NCBI GenBank assembly: GCA_013368325.1
Contig: JAACJK010000057.1
Coordinates: forward strand, 1,364,001 to 1,428,000
Reading direction: 5' to 3'
Length of the DNA: 64,000 bases
Source of the DNA: Ephemerocybe angulata
Lineage: Eukaryota; Basidiomycota; Agaricomycetes; Agaricales; Psathyrellaceae
Part shown: positions 22,101-33,514 of the stretch, piece after piece
Numbering within the stretch: position 1 is the stretch's first letter
How the letters are laid out: every line of letters starts with the position of its first letter
Translations under genes and position numbers: made by a program
Notes under the pieces: model-generated
The model's database searches: none
The model's input: only the letters and a program-made list of their open reading frames with translations
Told to the model about the DNA's origin: nothing

Positions 22101-23522
22101 CAGGGAAACAGCTGAAGGCTGGGTCCGCAAAGGCGGCAGGGGATTTGATCCTTCGGTGCTTGCATAAGGAGGTGGCTGGCCAGTTGGTTGCGACAAAGGC
22201 TGCGTTGGGGGCTTCGGAGTCGACGCGGAACGGGGTTTCTTGCCTGGAGGACGAGATATAGGTGGGCGGGGAATGAGTGGGACAGGGGGCGGGGTATCCG
22301 GTAGATGTATAGGGCCGTAAGACGATTTACGCAGCAAATTGCCCCGAGGCCGTTCAACCTCTCCAGGGGGAGGAGTTGACAGACTCGCTTTCCGAGTCTT
22401 TTCGGCCGCATCGCGCAAGTCAACGCCGTCAAGACTCCGGATTGTCGAGGACTTCTTCATATTTTCCCTACGTAAGCGTTCCCTTTCTCGTTTCACTTCG
22501 ACCTCAATCCTCCATTCAATCGCCTTCTTGACCTCTTCCAGGGCATATACCCGCACTCCGTCCCTCCTTCCGGCAATGGCCACAAGAACACCACGCTGTT
22601 CCATCACGACTACGCTTTTGAAACTGACGCGCCGGACCAAGGCATACGGTTGGGGGGCTGGCGGAGAAATCAATGGAAGCACATCCAGACCCTGTGCGTG
22701 ACACAGGAGCAGGAAGTGGGGGGCTAAGAAAGCTCCACTCGTTGGCGGGGTGGAGAAGTGGGATGGTGACAAGTCAGATGTAAGGATTGACAGGTTAAGG
22801 CCAAGCTCTGAAAGGGTCGGGGGTGGAAGGGAAGGCGGCGGAGTAGCAGGGCGGGGAGGCGGGGGAGAGGTAGGACGTGATGCTGATTCTGATACTCGAG
22901 CGGAGTTGACCTGGCTCTGGGACGCTGGGGTAGCCGATTCGGGTATAGGACTTGGGGCAGAACTTCCAGGGTCTCGGCGATGCATGAAGTTGGTAAAAAA
23001 TCCGGACAGACGGTTGGCAGAACGGCCCTAGATGATTTAATTTGAATACACAAGAGGGAGTTGTGTTTTACAGCTATTCAGACGCACCTCAATGGTAGAC
23101 CGCCTCGACGCCCTGCGTTGCTGCAGTTGTTGATTATTGCCGGTCGGCTCCTGCAGGGTCTGGCTGCGCGAGGGTGACGGAGGTGGCCGGTGGGACAGAG
23201 CCGACGGTGAAGGGGAGGGCGCCGCCGATTGGGGTTCGTGGAGCATAGGAACTGGTGACTCTGTTACACGAACGACTGGCATCGAGTGAACGCTGCCGGC
23301 GTCAGACTGGTGGTCGTTCACCATTCCAACTGAGGGACCGGTGCTGGATTCCGCGACTGTTGGGACATCCTTGGGAGGGTCAGACCCAAAGGTCGGCGAT
23401 TCGTTTTCAATTTTGTTGACCACGGCGACCTCCTCAATCTTCTTGGACGGGCGGTCGTCGTGGGCGACAACGAGGGCATGGGTATCGCTGGAGCTGGCGT
23501 TTCCATCATCGTCCAAGGGCAT
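19187..23522 (-). CDS. Large disordered protein with propeller-like segments and a GYF domain
   Basis: The start MPLDDDGNASSS at 23522 follows a 234 bp divergent promoter. The N-terminus is Ser/Pro-rich. A first folded block contains ALVRRVSFKSVVVMEQRGVL and VAIAGRRDGVRVYALEEVKK, which looks like a citron-homology (CNH) propeller blade. About 400 disordered, Pro-rich residues follow. A second block (LEYVKLPGTKNALLIKAVET, then VELFAGTYRTALGLSRTF) resumes the propeller pattern. A GYF domain comes next, with PPKWLYRDPKGVVHGPWKAS joined across an intron, then MQVWYKDGLLPPDLPVRR. The C-terminal part again has strand repeats. GYF domains bind proline-rich ligands, often in mRNA decay or splicing. 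The role of the whole is unknown. The GYF call is strong; the CNH call is moderate. Confidence 0.8.
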
Positions 23523-23756
23523 GGCTGAGAAACGGGGATAGAGAAGAGTAAAAAGAGCGTCTGAAAAGCACGCGAAAAGGGCCCGCGGATTAGTTTGGAT
23601 GCATAGAAGGTCTGGGGCGTATGCTGGCGAGCGAGCGGAGGGCCAGAGAGGAGGACAAAGAGTACAACTTTCACCCACCTTTCCACACACTCACTTACCT
23701 AATCAGGGAAAACGGTGCCTTTCTGATGAGAACACACGCGATCCTCTCCCCCAACC
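23523..23756. promoter_or_regulatory. Bidirectional promoter, GYF protein / D2HGDH
   Basis: Only 234 bp separate two divergent start codons, so the core promoters must overlap or abut. Confidence 0.45.
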
Positions 23757-25610
23757 ATGCTCAGAGCCCGCATTTCACCGTCCAACTCCCTCCACAGGCG
23801 GCTCGCTGCATCGCTCAAACATGCACGATCAGCATCGACAGCACCCGCCGTCAAATTGAACTCGGTCGGCAAGGACGATGTTGCCCATTTCTCCAGCATT
23901 TTGGCTCCGACATCCATCGTGTCGTCTCTCTCAACGGCACCGGCAACCGAGGATGAGCTTGACCAGTACAACTCTGACTGGATCGGCCGCTTCAAGGGCC
24001 AGTCCACAACGGTTCTGAAGCCCAAGACCACGGAAGAAGTCAGTCAGATCCTCAAGTGGTGCAATGAAAAACGCATCGGTGTCTGTCCCCAAGGCGGAAA
24101 CACCGGTCTTGTGGGTGGAAGTGTGCCAATCAAGGACGAGGTTGTCCTCAGCCTTTCCAACATGAACAAAATCCGGTCCTTCGACCCTATTTCAGGTACA
24201 ACCTCTCTGTCATGCATGTCCTATTTCTCAAACTCTCTTCAGGAGTCCTTGTGGCTGATGCGGGGTGCATTCTGCAGACATTGACAGACTATGTTGCCCC
24301 TCACCATCATATCATGCCCATTGACCTTGGGGCAAAGGGAAGGTACGCCCCAAACTCTATTGCAATGCCCTTGTCTCAGCAAGCATCGTAGCTGCCAAAT
24401 CGGCGGGAACGTCTCCACCAACGCGGGAGGTCTCCGCTTGCTCCGTTATGGATCCCTGCACGGCACCGTGCTCGGTGTCGAAGTCGTCCTTCCAGATGGC
24501 ACCATCCTTGATCAATTGACAACCCTCCGCAAGGACAACACAGGTACTTTTCCACCCTCTAAATTTGCTGAGCCGGAATTCTGAGCCTGGCCAAAGGATA
24601 CGACATCAAACAACTGTTCATCGGCGCCGAAGGAACCCTCGGAGTCGTTACTGCTGTTTCTATCCTCACGCCACCGGCACCGCAGGCGTCCAACAATGTT
24701 ATTCTTGCACTTCCATCCTTCAAGAACGTCCTCCCCCTCTTCCAAACTGTCAAGAGAGAGTTGTCAGAGATTCTGTCAGCTTTCGAGTTTATTGATCGAA
24801 CTGCATACGATCTTGCGGTCAAGCATGGGCAAGGCCGCGCCCTTACCGAAGAGGAAGTCGAAGGTGCCGAGTGCTTCGTTCTCGTCGAAACCAGCGGCGG
24901 CCGTCGGGAGCATGATGAAGAGGTACCTTCCCCGGCTTAATTCGAAATAGCCTTAGCTCAATGCCCATGCAGAAACTTAATGACCTCCTAGAGAACCTCC
25001 TGACTGCCGACGAGCCTTTGATCAACACTGGAGTTCTGGCACAGAACCCCGCTCAATTCTCCTCTCTGTGGGCATTGCGCGAGGGTGTTACTGAGGCGGT
25101 TTCAAAGGAGGGCAAGGCCTACAAATATGACATCTCCATTCCTTTGTCCAGCTTCCAAGAAGTTGTCGATAGCACTCGGGAGCATCTGCGTAGCAAGGGG
25201 CTTCTCCATGACAAGGCTGTCAAGGCAGTTCTTGGATACGGACACGTCGGTGACGGTCAGTTCTCTCTTTTAGCCTTCGTTTTTTTCAGGCTCTTAAATC
25301 TATCCTCAGGCAATCTGCATCTCAATATCGTCGCGGACGCCTTCCTCCCCGAGATTCAAGATGCACTCGAACCCTACATCTATGAAGTCGTTCGTACGTG
25401 AACTTAGCTTCGGCTAATCATTCCACCTCTAACCGAGTTTCTTTCTTAGAAAATCTCCGCGGCTCTGTCTCTGCTGAACACGGAATCGGTGCGATGAAGA
25501 CCCATGCTCTGCCATACTCCAAGAGTCAAGTCAGCATCGACTTGATGAAGAAAATAAAGAATGTCTTCGACCCCAACGGCATCATGAACCCTGGAAAGGT
25601 TCTCGAGTAG
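23757..25610 (+). CDS. D2HGDH: D-2-hydroxyglutarate dehydrogenase, mitochondrial
   Basis: This FAD enzyme oxidises D-2-hydroxyglutarate to 2-oxoglutarate; yeast Dld2/Dld3 are relatives. About eight exons join in frame. The first 30 residues are rich in Arg, Ser and Ala without acidic residues ([20 protein letters not shown]), a likely mitochondrial presequence. FAD-binding motifs: [15 protein letters not shown], then [20 protein letters not shown] and [17 protein letters not shown]. The catalytic metal/FAD-oxidase C-domain shows [33 protein letters not shown] (split by an intron in GDG) and [12 protein letters not shown], ending [14 protein letters not shown]-lactate dehydrogenase is the main alternative; the AEHGIG and [19 protein letters not shown] blocks favour the D2HG group. 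Confidence 0.93.
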
Positions 25611-26019
25611 ACTGGCTGCCGTTCTACGTTCGCTGTAAATCTAACATACATCATATCCATCTGTTCTCCTCTTCAATTATCCTGGATGTCTTCCCTAGGC
25701 ACTGCCAAATTCCAACCAGAAATGGGTAGCCTTCCAGTGAGTTTATCCATAACAGGAACACGATCGGCCTTATGTGAAGAATGTTGCCAAGGGCTACTAT
25801 AGTGATGATCATGGTCATTTCAAAGTTCTGAAGTTTGAACTTGTTACTTTGCCCGCCACCATCGGGGCATGGACATGGCGCGTGACGAGAGTGGACGCGT
25901 TGTTTGGCTTTTCGTTGTTTGTCACAATTGTCACATGGTTGTGACCTGTCACACGCTTACACGACCCTAACCCAGCCGGGTTTCATCCTAACCCTCAACC
26001 TTAATCTCGGGGCAGCACA
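25611..26019. promoter_or_regulatory. RAP1 upstream region with TGTCACA cluster and telomere-like motifs
   Basis: This holds the D2HGDH 3' end and the RAP1 promoter. TGTCACA occurs at 25920-25926, 25929-25935 and 25947-25953, with an inverted TGTGAC at 25940-25945. Telomere-repeat-like ACCCTAACCC lies at 25964-25973 and CCTAACCCT at 25987-25995, 25-56 bp before the start codon. An ACGCGT lies at 25895-25900. Confidence 0.5.
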
Positions 26020-27942
26020 ATGGCGCAGGCGAATCCGATGGTGCGGTCTCGTTTACGGCTGCACCCACTCGCGGAACACTTACACCGCTCCACACAGATA
26101 TTCCAGGACAGCAACGGCCAGTCGGTCAAGTTTTTCATTCAGAAGGACCTCTCAGAAGATATTCAAGCCGATCTTTGTGAGAACATAACAGTTCGTTCTC
26201 CTTTATGTCCTATTCTTTGGCAAATCGCTCACGGTCGATGCCACAGTCTCTCGGTGGACGCGTCGAAACTAAGGTCCCGAGAGCGGGCTACATACTTGTG
26301 CAGCCCAACACTCCTGAGGAAGAGCGGCTCCGAGCATGCTGGACCAGCCACGAGCGGCCAGAGCGCTTCTTCGTGCCTTACACCTACATTGAGGCTTGCA
26401 AATCCGCCAAAAAACTCATACCACAGATATTCATCGAGAATGGGCAGCCCATCCCTATGTACATCCACCCCAGTATCGCGAATCCCAATGCAAGAAACGC
26501 TTTGGCTGACCGGATCATGGTAAGTGGTATCGGTGCTATTACATCATTGATGGGTTCATTCATGTCCTGTCACTGTAGCATTCTGGCGGCAATCCGAATA
26601 TAAACGCGCAGGGAGCGCGCGTTATCCTTGCAGACCCTAACACGGACGTCTTTCAAACCCTCGTTAAGACTTACCAGGGTGACCCTTCGAAATATATCGA
26701 ATCCTTTCATTGGGTGAAGAAGTGCATTCTCAATGACGCCGTTGCTTTCACCCCGGTTGTCTACAAGAACCCTGGGGGACGTAGGCCTGGCGAAGAGTAC
26801 GTGGTTTGATTCAAAGGGCAGTATAGGTGCTGACCACGACCAAAGGCGAACACAGTTCACAGATGACGATGAGGAGAGGCTCTGCCAATGGATTGCTGAC
26901 AAGATTCCTTACAAGTCGACTGGTGGCCGAACGGGCAACAGGTTATACCAGCAACTTTGCGAACAGGTCAGTCAATCGACGAACCTTTTAAAAAAGCCAC
27001 TTAGAAATGAATCAAACAGGCTGGCGAACCCGAATACTCCTGGGTAACGCGCCACACCTGGCAATCCTGGCGTGAGCGTTACAAAAAGAACGCAGCGCGT
27101 CTCGACGTCATGATCACCGCAATCGTCGAACAGAAGCGCCCGGCGCAAGGGGAGAAAGGCCAGTATGGGTATGTGAGGCAACCTGAAGAGAAACCCAAGC
27201 GAACAAGGAAAAAGCGAAAAGCCGACCAGATCGACGAGAGCTTTGTTCATTCCGGGGCCGAGGGGCTCGTTGGACTCTCCGGCATAATGCCTCCAAATGG
27301 CCAGGTAGTGCCAAGTCACATGGGGATGCACCCGCCTTCCAGTGGGTTTCAAATGATGGACGCCCCGTCGTCTCAGCACGGTCCTCACCACGCTCACTAC
27401 CCTCCGATGATGCATATCGCTTCGACTTCCCAAGTGACTCCCCCTCCCCAGTCCACTCAGGATGTTCCTGCCGTTCCCAGTCAGCAGCGTAAAAGTCCTA
27501 CGCGCGAAGAAGATGAAGAACCAGAGTGGGCCGTTCGGGTCGGCAACGCTCCCCCACCACATTGGGCTCAGCCTATCCCACCCCAGGAAGGTGGCGAAAA
27601 TTCCAATAAGAAGCAGCGCATCAGGTAAGTTATTCTCGGAGAGTTGCTAAGCCTGTGGCTGTAATTTAAGTATTGACTGTTAGTTCTAGCGAAGGGTCAG
27701 AGACGGAAGAAGCGGCACCGGCCGACTTGAACGAGACTAACCAAGCGCAAGCACAGTTGGCTTTGGCTGCGCTGGCCAACTTGCATGTCATCGACAGCAA
27801 CCTTTCGGAGATTGCTCGTGAATCGCGGTTCACGTTGGAGGAAGTGAAAGAGTACTATGACAAGTGTGGTGAAATGGGGAGAACGCGAGCACGATTCCAA
27901 GAAATGCGCCTGTTCCTGCAAGAGAAATTCGGGGCTGAGTGA
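26020..27942 (+). CDS. RAP1: Rap1 telomere-binding protein (BRCT, BRCT, Myb)
   Basis: Rap1 is a shelterin subunit at telomeres and also a transcription regulator. After the start MAQANPMVRS a BRCT-like region spans FFIQKDLSEDIQADL, SLGGRVETKVPRAGYILV and FFVPYTYIEACKSAKK. A second BRCT-like block has GGNPNINAQGARVILADPN and SFHWVKKCILNDAV. The Rap1 Myb domain is unmistakable: RTQFTDDDEERLCQWIADKI, GGRTGNRLYQQLCEQAG and WVTRHTWQSWRERYKKNAAR. A basic patch KPKRTRKKRKADQ (nuclear signal) and a Pro/Met/His-rich linker follow. The last exon (from about 27685) is helical, with LALAALANLHVIDSNLSEIA, and may be an RCT-like interaction domain. Whether it touches DNA directly, as in budding yeast, or through a TRF partner cannot be told. 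Several short introns interrupt the BRCT part. Confidence 0.92.
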
Positions 27943-28027
27943 ATATGATATTCGTCTTCAGGCAGATTGGGCTGCCTTCACAATTTGTACGGTTTAATGT
28001 ATGATGTTGTAATACTTTCTTGTACTA

Positions 28028-29579
28028 TCATGACTCGAGCTCCGTCAACAGCTTCAAGTTCGCTGCGCGCATTGGCGCTGAAGGACTGTCGGGCTTTCGC
28101 CTTCTGAAAGGTAGAAAGAGTTTCCAGCGAAGGCGAGTGGATAGATAAGAGAATACGCACTTTTCACCTGCAGCGACAGATGGGAAAGATCCAAATAGAT
28201 CGGGGTGCTTGGGCAGTGGTGATTCCCTGAAAAACAAAGGTATCTAGCAATAGCGCCAGACGTTAAGCAGAATAACGCACAGGAAGTAAGGATGCTGCAA
28301 CGCCTCGTCCGCCGTCATCCTCTGGTCTGGGTCATACGTCAAGAGCGACATGAGCAGATCAAGCCCATTAGTGGACAGATGCGGGAACTTGTTCCGGAAT
28401 TGGTCGGGTTGAGGGGATGGGAGAGTGAGTGTTTTCGCAAGGGGAAGTGAGCTGTAGTCTGGCCATGAGCTCTTCGTCGGCGGTCCCAGAAGTTTAAAAA
28501 TCATGGATATGAGCTCTATCTCGTTCTTGGATTGAAATAGAGGCTCCTTGAGAAGCAACTCGGCGAAGATGCAGCCGACGGACCACATATCCACTGCGGT
28601 CGAATACTCCGTTGCGCCGAGGAGAATTTCAGGGGCCCTGCATCGCATAACTTAGCAACTAAGGCGTAAAAGGTGGACGTTTCTTACCTATACCAAAGCG
28701 TTACAACGAGCTGAGTCATACCTCCCAAGCCCACTGGGTCGCCAAACCGGCGAGCTAGTCCAAAGTCTGCAACCTTGATTGTTCCCCGGTTGTTCATAAG
28801 CAGATTACTTGTCTTCAAGTCGCGATGCAAAATCCAGTTTTGATGACAGTGCCGCACCGCAGACAGCAACTGCAACATCAAAGTCTTGACTTCCGATTGC
28901 AGGAACGGGGAAGGCATCATGGTCAACAACGACTTGAGGTCGTGTTCGATAAAGTCCATCACAATGAACACTCTTTGCCCAGGAAAGAAAGAGAAAGCCG
29001 CCGCCAGGAAAGCAATTGGAATGCATAACAGCTGTGATTCATACTCCAAATCTTCTCTGGGAACGAAAGGAATCCCAACACGCACTGAGTTAAGGTGTCT
29101 CCGACGACCACTTCGCGTACACGGACGACGTTTTCGTGTCGACACGACATGAGCGCGTAGATTTCCCTGAGCGCAGTTATCGGAAAGCCGTTCTTCTCCT
29201 CCTCGAGCTTGAGCTTCTTCAGGGCCACGATGTCTCCCGTTTGCTTGTCCCGAGCGCGGTAGACTACCCCATATGAACCTTCTTCGATCTGGTTAAGCCG
29301 CTCGTACGAGTAGACCGAGCGACTGGACTGTATAGCAGGATGTTGGTTTCGCTCTGGAACATAGATGCTTCTCGTTCGTGGCTTCGGTGGAGCGGCCACT
29401 GGAGGAGAATGTCGGGCAAGTGTGGGGGCTTTCTCTTCAACCGCGACTCTTGACGATTTGCCCTTGGCTCTTCTTTTCTGGGGGTATATGAGAGGCTGAA
29501 CTGCATCTTCCTCATCGTCCTGGTCCCACTTAGACCGCTTTCTTGAGGATGGGGTGGACGGGCCTGCCTCAGCGGACAT
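28028..29579 (-). CDS. CDK11: CDK11/PITSLRE-type cyclin-dependent kinase
   Basis: CDK11 with cyclin L acts in transcription and pre-mRNA splicing. The N-terminal 90 residues are charged ([15 protein letters not shown]) and far shorter than the animal RE-rich region. The kinase starts at [20 protein letters not shown], with Lys in [13 protein letters not shown], alpha-C motif PITALRE in place of [21 protein letters not shown], catalytic [19 protein letters not shown] and activation-loop [27 protein letters not shown] and DLKTSNLL are typical of CDK11 rather than CDK9, which also carries PITALRE. After the kinase, [17 protein letters not shown] and a Lys/Arg end closing LLTELES match CDK11 C-termini. 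An intron of about 120 nt (longer than its neighbours) precedes VFIVMDF. Confidence 0.93.
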
Positions 29580-29715
29580 GACGGTGTGATGCAGACTTCG
29601 AACTTGAAAGCGCCTTGCTTGGATTGATCTCACGGAAGTCACGGACCGCCGGGCACTTCACATTTTTTCAATAGGGGTTGTTATGTACGTTAATCTACTT
29701 GTATAGTTCTATGTA

Positions 29716-31235
29716 CTACGAATCCCAGTTTCGCGTCTCAAAGTCAAGGCATTTTTTCATGTGTGATCGTGTCTCGCCAACTGCCCATTCTTCCCCCTCC
29801 TTCAATCCGAAAAAGGGTTTGACGCAAGTGTCCGCGATATTTTTGAAGAGGTCTTCGAGAATCCAGGTCAGTCGAGGGCCAGTCAGCTCAATAGCTGGTT
29901 CAGAGTTGACTTCCAAAAGCTGCACTTGGAAGCGACTTGAAGCATTGTCCGAGCCTTTGTCAGTAACGAGGAAGTCGACGCCGAATAACTCGAAGGCGTT
30001 AGGGAAGGGCTATTGCGATGTCAGTAAACGTGATTTAGGACGATGAATAGTATGAGTACTTGCCTGGAAATGGACAGGACTGTCAACGGCAGCTTTGAAG
30101 GTATCACCCATGACGTTGGATACCTGGCCGATGATGCTTTCTATGTCAGCTTCGGTAAACTCTCTCTCGTCGCCGGACAAGATGCGCCTTCCAAGGAGTT
30201 CATTGAACAGCCTGACATGCTCCTCGCCCAGCTCGGTTTGGAGAGAAGTATTGGTTAGATGAGGTCCCAGATCGATTGTGTCCCCTTCCTGCGTTTCCGG
30301 TGTAGTATAACGCATTGGAGCAAAAAGTGCTAGGATCCGTGTGTAAACATACACCTTGAGTGCACCCGACGCGACGCAGTAAACTCGGAGGTGAAACTAG
30401 AGGGTGAAACGGTGAGGGGGATGCCATGGATTCAAGGAACGATTTACCTTGTGACCTTCCAAAGGAGCCTCCTTGGGAGTGCCGCTGAGTGATACCTCAT
30501 GTGGGTCAAACAGAAGGGGACTCGGAAGGTATTCCTGCAAAACGATATCAGCGATAGCTATAAACGCAGAACAGTGACAGTGATGTTTACCTGGACAACG
30601 AAATGGCGTAGCTGGGACGTGACAACAGCCGTCTTTGATCCAGGGGTCCCTTCATCTTCATCCTCGTCGGATCCATCATCGGATTCAAAGCTTTCAAAGA
30701 TCTCTTGCAGCTGATCTTTGGAATTGAATAGCCTAATACCCATTCCGCGATCGGCCATTCCACTTAACATAGAGATAAATCCATTGCCCTAGAAAGCTGC
30801 ACTTGTAACGACTAACGGCTTCAGAATCCACCAGGAATCACCGCTATCCAGTTTTTCGCTAAGCTCGTAGAGGTCGTCCAGCCAGAGCTCGTCCAGTTCA
30901 TCGGCGAACGATAATTCGAGTTCATATGTTTCGGGGACCGCAGATTTCAAGACAGACTCCGGGTGCTTGGTTGCGTAGGCATGGGTGACGCGCGATAGGA
31001 AGTGCTTTCGGATGAGAGCTTTTCGGAAGGTGTAACTTGAGGATAAAACATCCTTGGGGTCAAGGAGACCGCGTTCATGGTCAAGACTGTCGTACGTCGA
31101 CCATTGCAGGAGTGGCCCAGAGGCTGTCGGTCCATCTACATATGTTGGATTCACGTCCTTGAGGGCCTTTCGAACGAGGGAGTCGGTCAAGGGCGCGTCC
31201 GGCCAGTGGACGAATGCAGGGAGGGAGGAAGCCAT
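29716..31235 (-). CDS. Tubulin-tyrosine-ligase-like ATP-grasp protein
   Basis: The protein begins MASSLPAFVHWPDAPLTDSL at 31235. The TTL core is seen in KALIRKHFLSRVTHAYATKH, SWWILKPGMADRGMGIRLF (joined across an intron whose acceptor precedes TGG near 30758), LRHFVVQEYLPSPLLFDP, GHKFHLRVYCVASGALKVYV and the metal-binding end FQVQLLEVNSEPAIE. TTL enzymes add amino acids to tubulin tails; the fungal homologue in yeast, Pby1, carries a TTL domain on an exonuclease-like protein and works at processing bodies. Here only the TTL domain is present, so the substrate is unknown. An acidic Asp/Glu-rich insert (SDDGSDEDEDEGTPG) sits after the first ATP-grasp motif. It is divergent from MMM1, with only 127 bp between starts. 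Confidence 0.88.
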
Positions 31236-31362
31236 GCGTGGGACAATTACCTTATGCCTGTGATTTTCACCTTCGCGGCGTCCGCATGCGCGGCCAAAAT
31301 CACAGCGACTATTAAGCTCGAGAGCTTCTCCTCCACAGCGTACCCCGCCTTCCTGAGGCACC
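31236..31362. promoter_or_regulatory. 127 bp bidirectional promoter, TTL-like / MMM1
   Basis: Only 127 bp separate two divergent start codons, the shortest such gap here. Both 5' leaders must be very short or overlap. Confidence 0.45.
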
Positions 31363-32447
31363 ATGCCCACAAACTATATCTTCTCGCTTCAGCCCACATT
31401 CACCCAGGGGCTCATTCTTGGCCAACTTTCGGTCCTCATTCTTCTCGGCACCATCCTCCGATACTTGTTCTTCGACAACAGCGAGAATCCCTTCGAGACC
31501 ACATCTTACCACCCCCAATTCGACAGGAATTCTATACTACGAAAGCAGAATGTGGAATCACAACCGAATCTTGACTCGGAGGAGCCAGAATCAATGGAAT
31601 GGTTCAATATCCTGCTACGTCAAGTGCGTTCCGAAGCTCTACACCACGCGCGCCTATCTCATATCCCCCAAGATTGTAGACGTATATCGGTCTAAGCTAC
31701 GCGACGATCTTCCTGGGATTGAAGGGGACGAGGTTGCCAGGCAAAGGATAGAGGATTTTGCTAACAAAATCCGACCCGCTGGCTTTTTGGTACGCGCCTA
31801 TTGCGTTCCGTCACGTCCCCATTACTCACACCCGGCCAGGACCAGATTAAAATACATTCTGTTGACCTGGGTGTCTCAGCTCCTACTCTGTTCAACGCTC
31901 GAATCCGACAGGGAGAGCCCACGGACCCTCCTTTACCTCAGGTGGGTGTATACACATTCCACTGCGCTAGCTGTCCACTTCTGACATGTGCCGCAGGAAA
32001 CGGAATTCGACGCAGTGTACCAAGACACATTGTCGATCTCACTTTCCACATCTTATCTATTCAATTATCCAACAAGCTCATTCGCTCGCATGCCTATCTC
32101 CCTGACCATTTCACTCTCCCAATTCAAATCCTCAGTGAGTGCAGTATGCCCGTTAGTTGAAGTGCAATCGTCTAACGCTTGGACAGATGTGCATAACTCC
32201 GCCAGCTGCAGGTTCTGCGGCACCTGTGTTAACCCTGAACATCTCTCCAAATTTCGTACTCGATCTGACTACCACCTCGTTGATGGGTAGTAGGGCGAAA
32301 CTAGCAAACGTCCCAAAGCTGCACGAGCTCATTCAGCACCAAGTTCGTCGGGTCCTCGCTGCCCGCGCGACATGGAAGGTTGTCCTCCCTGGCCTCGCAA
32401 GCGTCGCGGAAGTCAAGCAAGAAATTAAAAAAGAGCAACTGTCATGA
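31363..32447 (+). CDS. MMM1: Maintenance of mitochondrial morphology protein 1 (ERMES)
   Basis: Mmm1 is the ER-anchored lipid-transfer subunit of the ER-mitochondria tether (with Mdm10, Mdm12 and Mdm34). The N-terminus is lumenal and short, then one membrane helix: FTQGLILGQLSVLILLGTIL, as in all Mmm1 proteins. The SMP lipid-transfer domain starts with EPESMEWFNILL and continues RQRIEDFANKIRPAGFL, IKIHSVDLGVSAPTLFNARI, ETEFDAVYQDTLSISLST, FARMPISLTISLSQFKSS, LNISPNFVLDLTTTSLMGSR and ends HQVRRVLAARATWKVVLPGL. About six exons are needed. The C-terminus is VKQEIKKEQLS. The hydrophobic residues lining the SMP tube look conserved. Confidence 0.94.
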
Positions 32448-32606
32448 ATGCACGTATTGACCAACCCAATTTCAAGCTTCAAGGTCAACAAGATACTGTA
32501 CTCGTCACTTAGTTTGTGTACAGGGTACGGATACCCACTAGAATACTGTATTATAGTCTACTTACCCTGTAATTGCTATCATTATGAACTTCTCCGCGCT
32601 AAAAGT

Positions 32607-33375
32607 CTAGATTCCGAGTTCATCCAGCCACTTATCGACAGCGTTCAGCAAAGGTTGTCCCTCCAGCTTCTCGACCGCGATGATGTCGACGTAGGGGCTT
32701 GGTTCCCGGCAAAGGCGGTTCTTCGCCTTCAACTCTTCGATCCGCTTCGGCGTATCTACAATGGCAATGGGGAACTTGGGCTCGTAGATAAACTCCTCCA
32801 GTTCTGTCGGGAGTTTGTCGTCCCCAAGAGATGAGTTCGATGTCGGGGGCGAGATAAGGACGAGCCCGGTCGCTGGGTACGACGAAATATATTTCTGAGT
32901 GACCAAGCAGGCAATAGACCGAGATACGAAAACTGGGGCAAACGGCGTCATAGCATATTTGACAGAGGACCGCAGCTCTGAGGTAGGGAGGGTGTTACCG
33001 TGCTGTATACAGTCTCAGAGCGTGAAACTTGCCTCTGGAATATGCGTTGAGCATGTCAGGGGATTGCGCTTCCCCAGAGACACTGATGTCGGTGACCAAA
33101 GTAGTGAATCCTTTCTCCGTGAGCATAGACGCGAGGTCTGTGATTCTGTAGAGTATTTCCCTTCAGTCAATGCATGTTTACGTCTCAGAAACGCACCCCT
33201 CTTCAGATTCCTTGTCCCATTTCTTCGTTGAGACAAATACCAACGGAGTGGGCGCATGTCTAGACGCGGACGCCGGGGGGTCCCTCATGATGAAGCTCGA
33301 GGTGACAAGCGTCCGAAATGCCGCTCTTCTAATAGGAGCATTTAGGTTTGCGCGACCCCAGTAGAGACGGAACAT
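32607..33375 (-). CDS. Small mitochondrial-type alpha/beta hydrolase
   Basis: The start MFRLYWGRANLNAPIRRAAF is basic and free of acidic residues, so import into mitochondria is likely (inferred). The next exons give STKKWDKESEEGITDLASML, FTTLVTDISVSGEAQSPDML and, after a GC-AG intron (33032-32978), LRSSVKYAMTPFAPVFVSRS. VSRSIACLVTQKYISSYP would be the nucleophile elbow, but it reads S-R-S-I-A rather than the usual GxSxG. GLVLISPP follows, a strand typical of the fold. Near the end, FPIAIVDTPKRIEELKAKNR and ALDKW-like AVDKWLDELGI close the domain. I recognise the fold and a conserved fungal group but not a substrate. Ser in SRS is the probable nucleophile; the acid and His partners were not placed. 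Confidence 0.75.
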
Positions 33376-33514
33376 GGTCCTGTTCAGGTTCAAGATGTGG
33401 AGAGATTTAGTCGCCGGGCCCGCGGCGACGCGAGCGGCACAGACAGCGATCAATTCCCTCTTTGTCTTCGAAGTTCGTCCATCTCCCGCTTCAACCTCCA
33501 AATCTTCCTCCAGA
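33376..33514. promoter_or_regulatory. 139 bp bidirectional promoter, hydrolase / RPB8
   Basis: This short gap separates two divergent starts. The 60 bp before the RPB8 ATG are rich in C and T on the plus strand. Confidence 0.4.

Noticed and set aside
29579..29642. Upstream Met for CDK11 at 29642
   Set aside because: The extra residues have no conservation pattern and the start [12 protein letters not shown] has better context.
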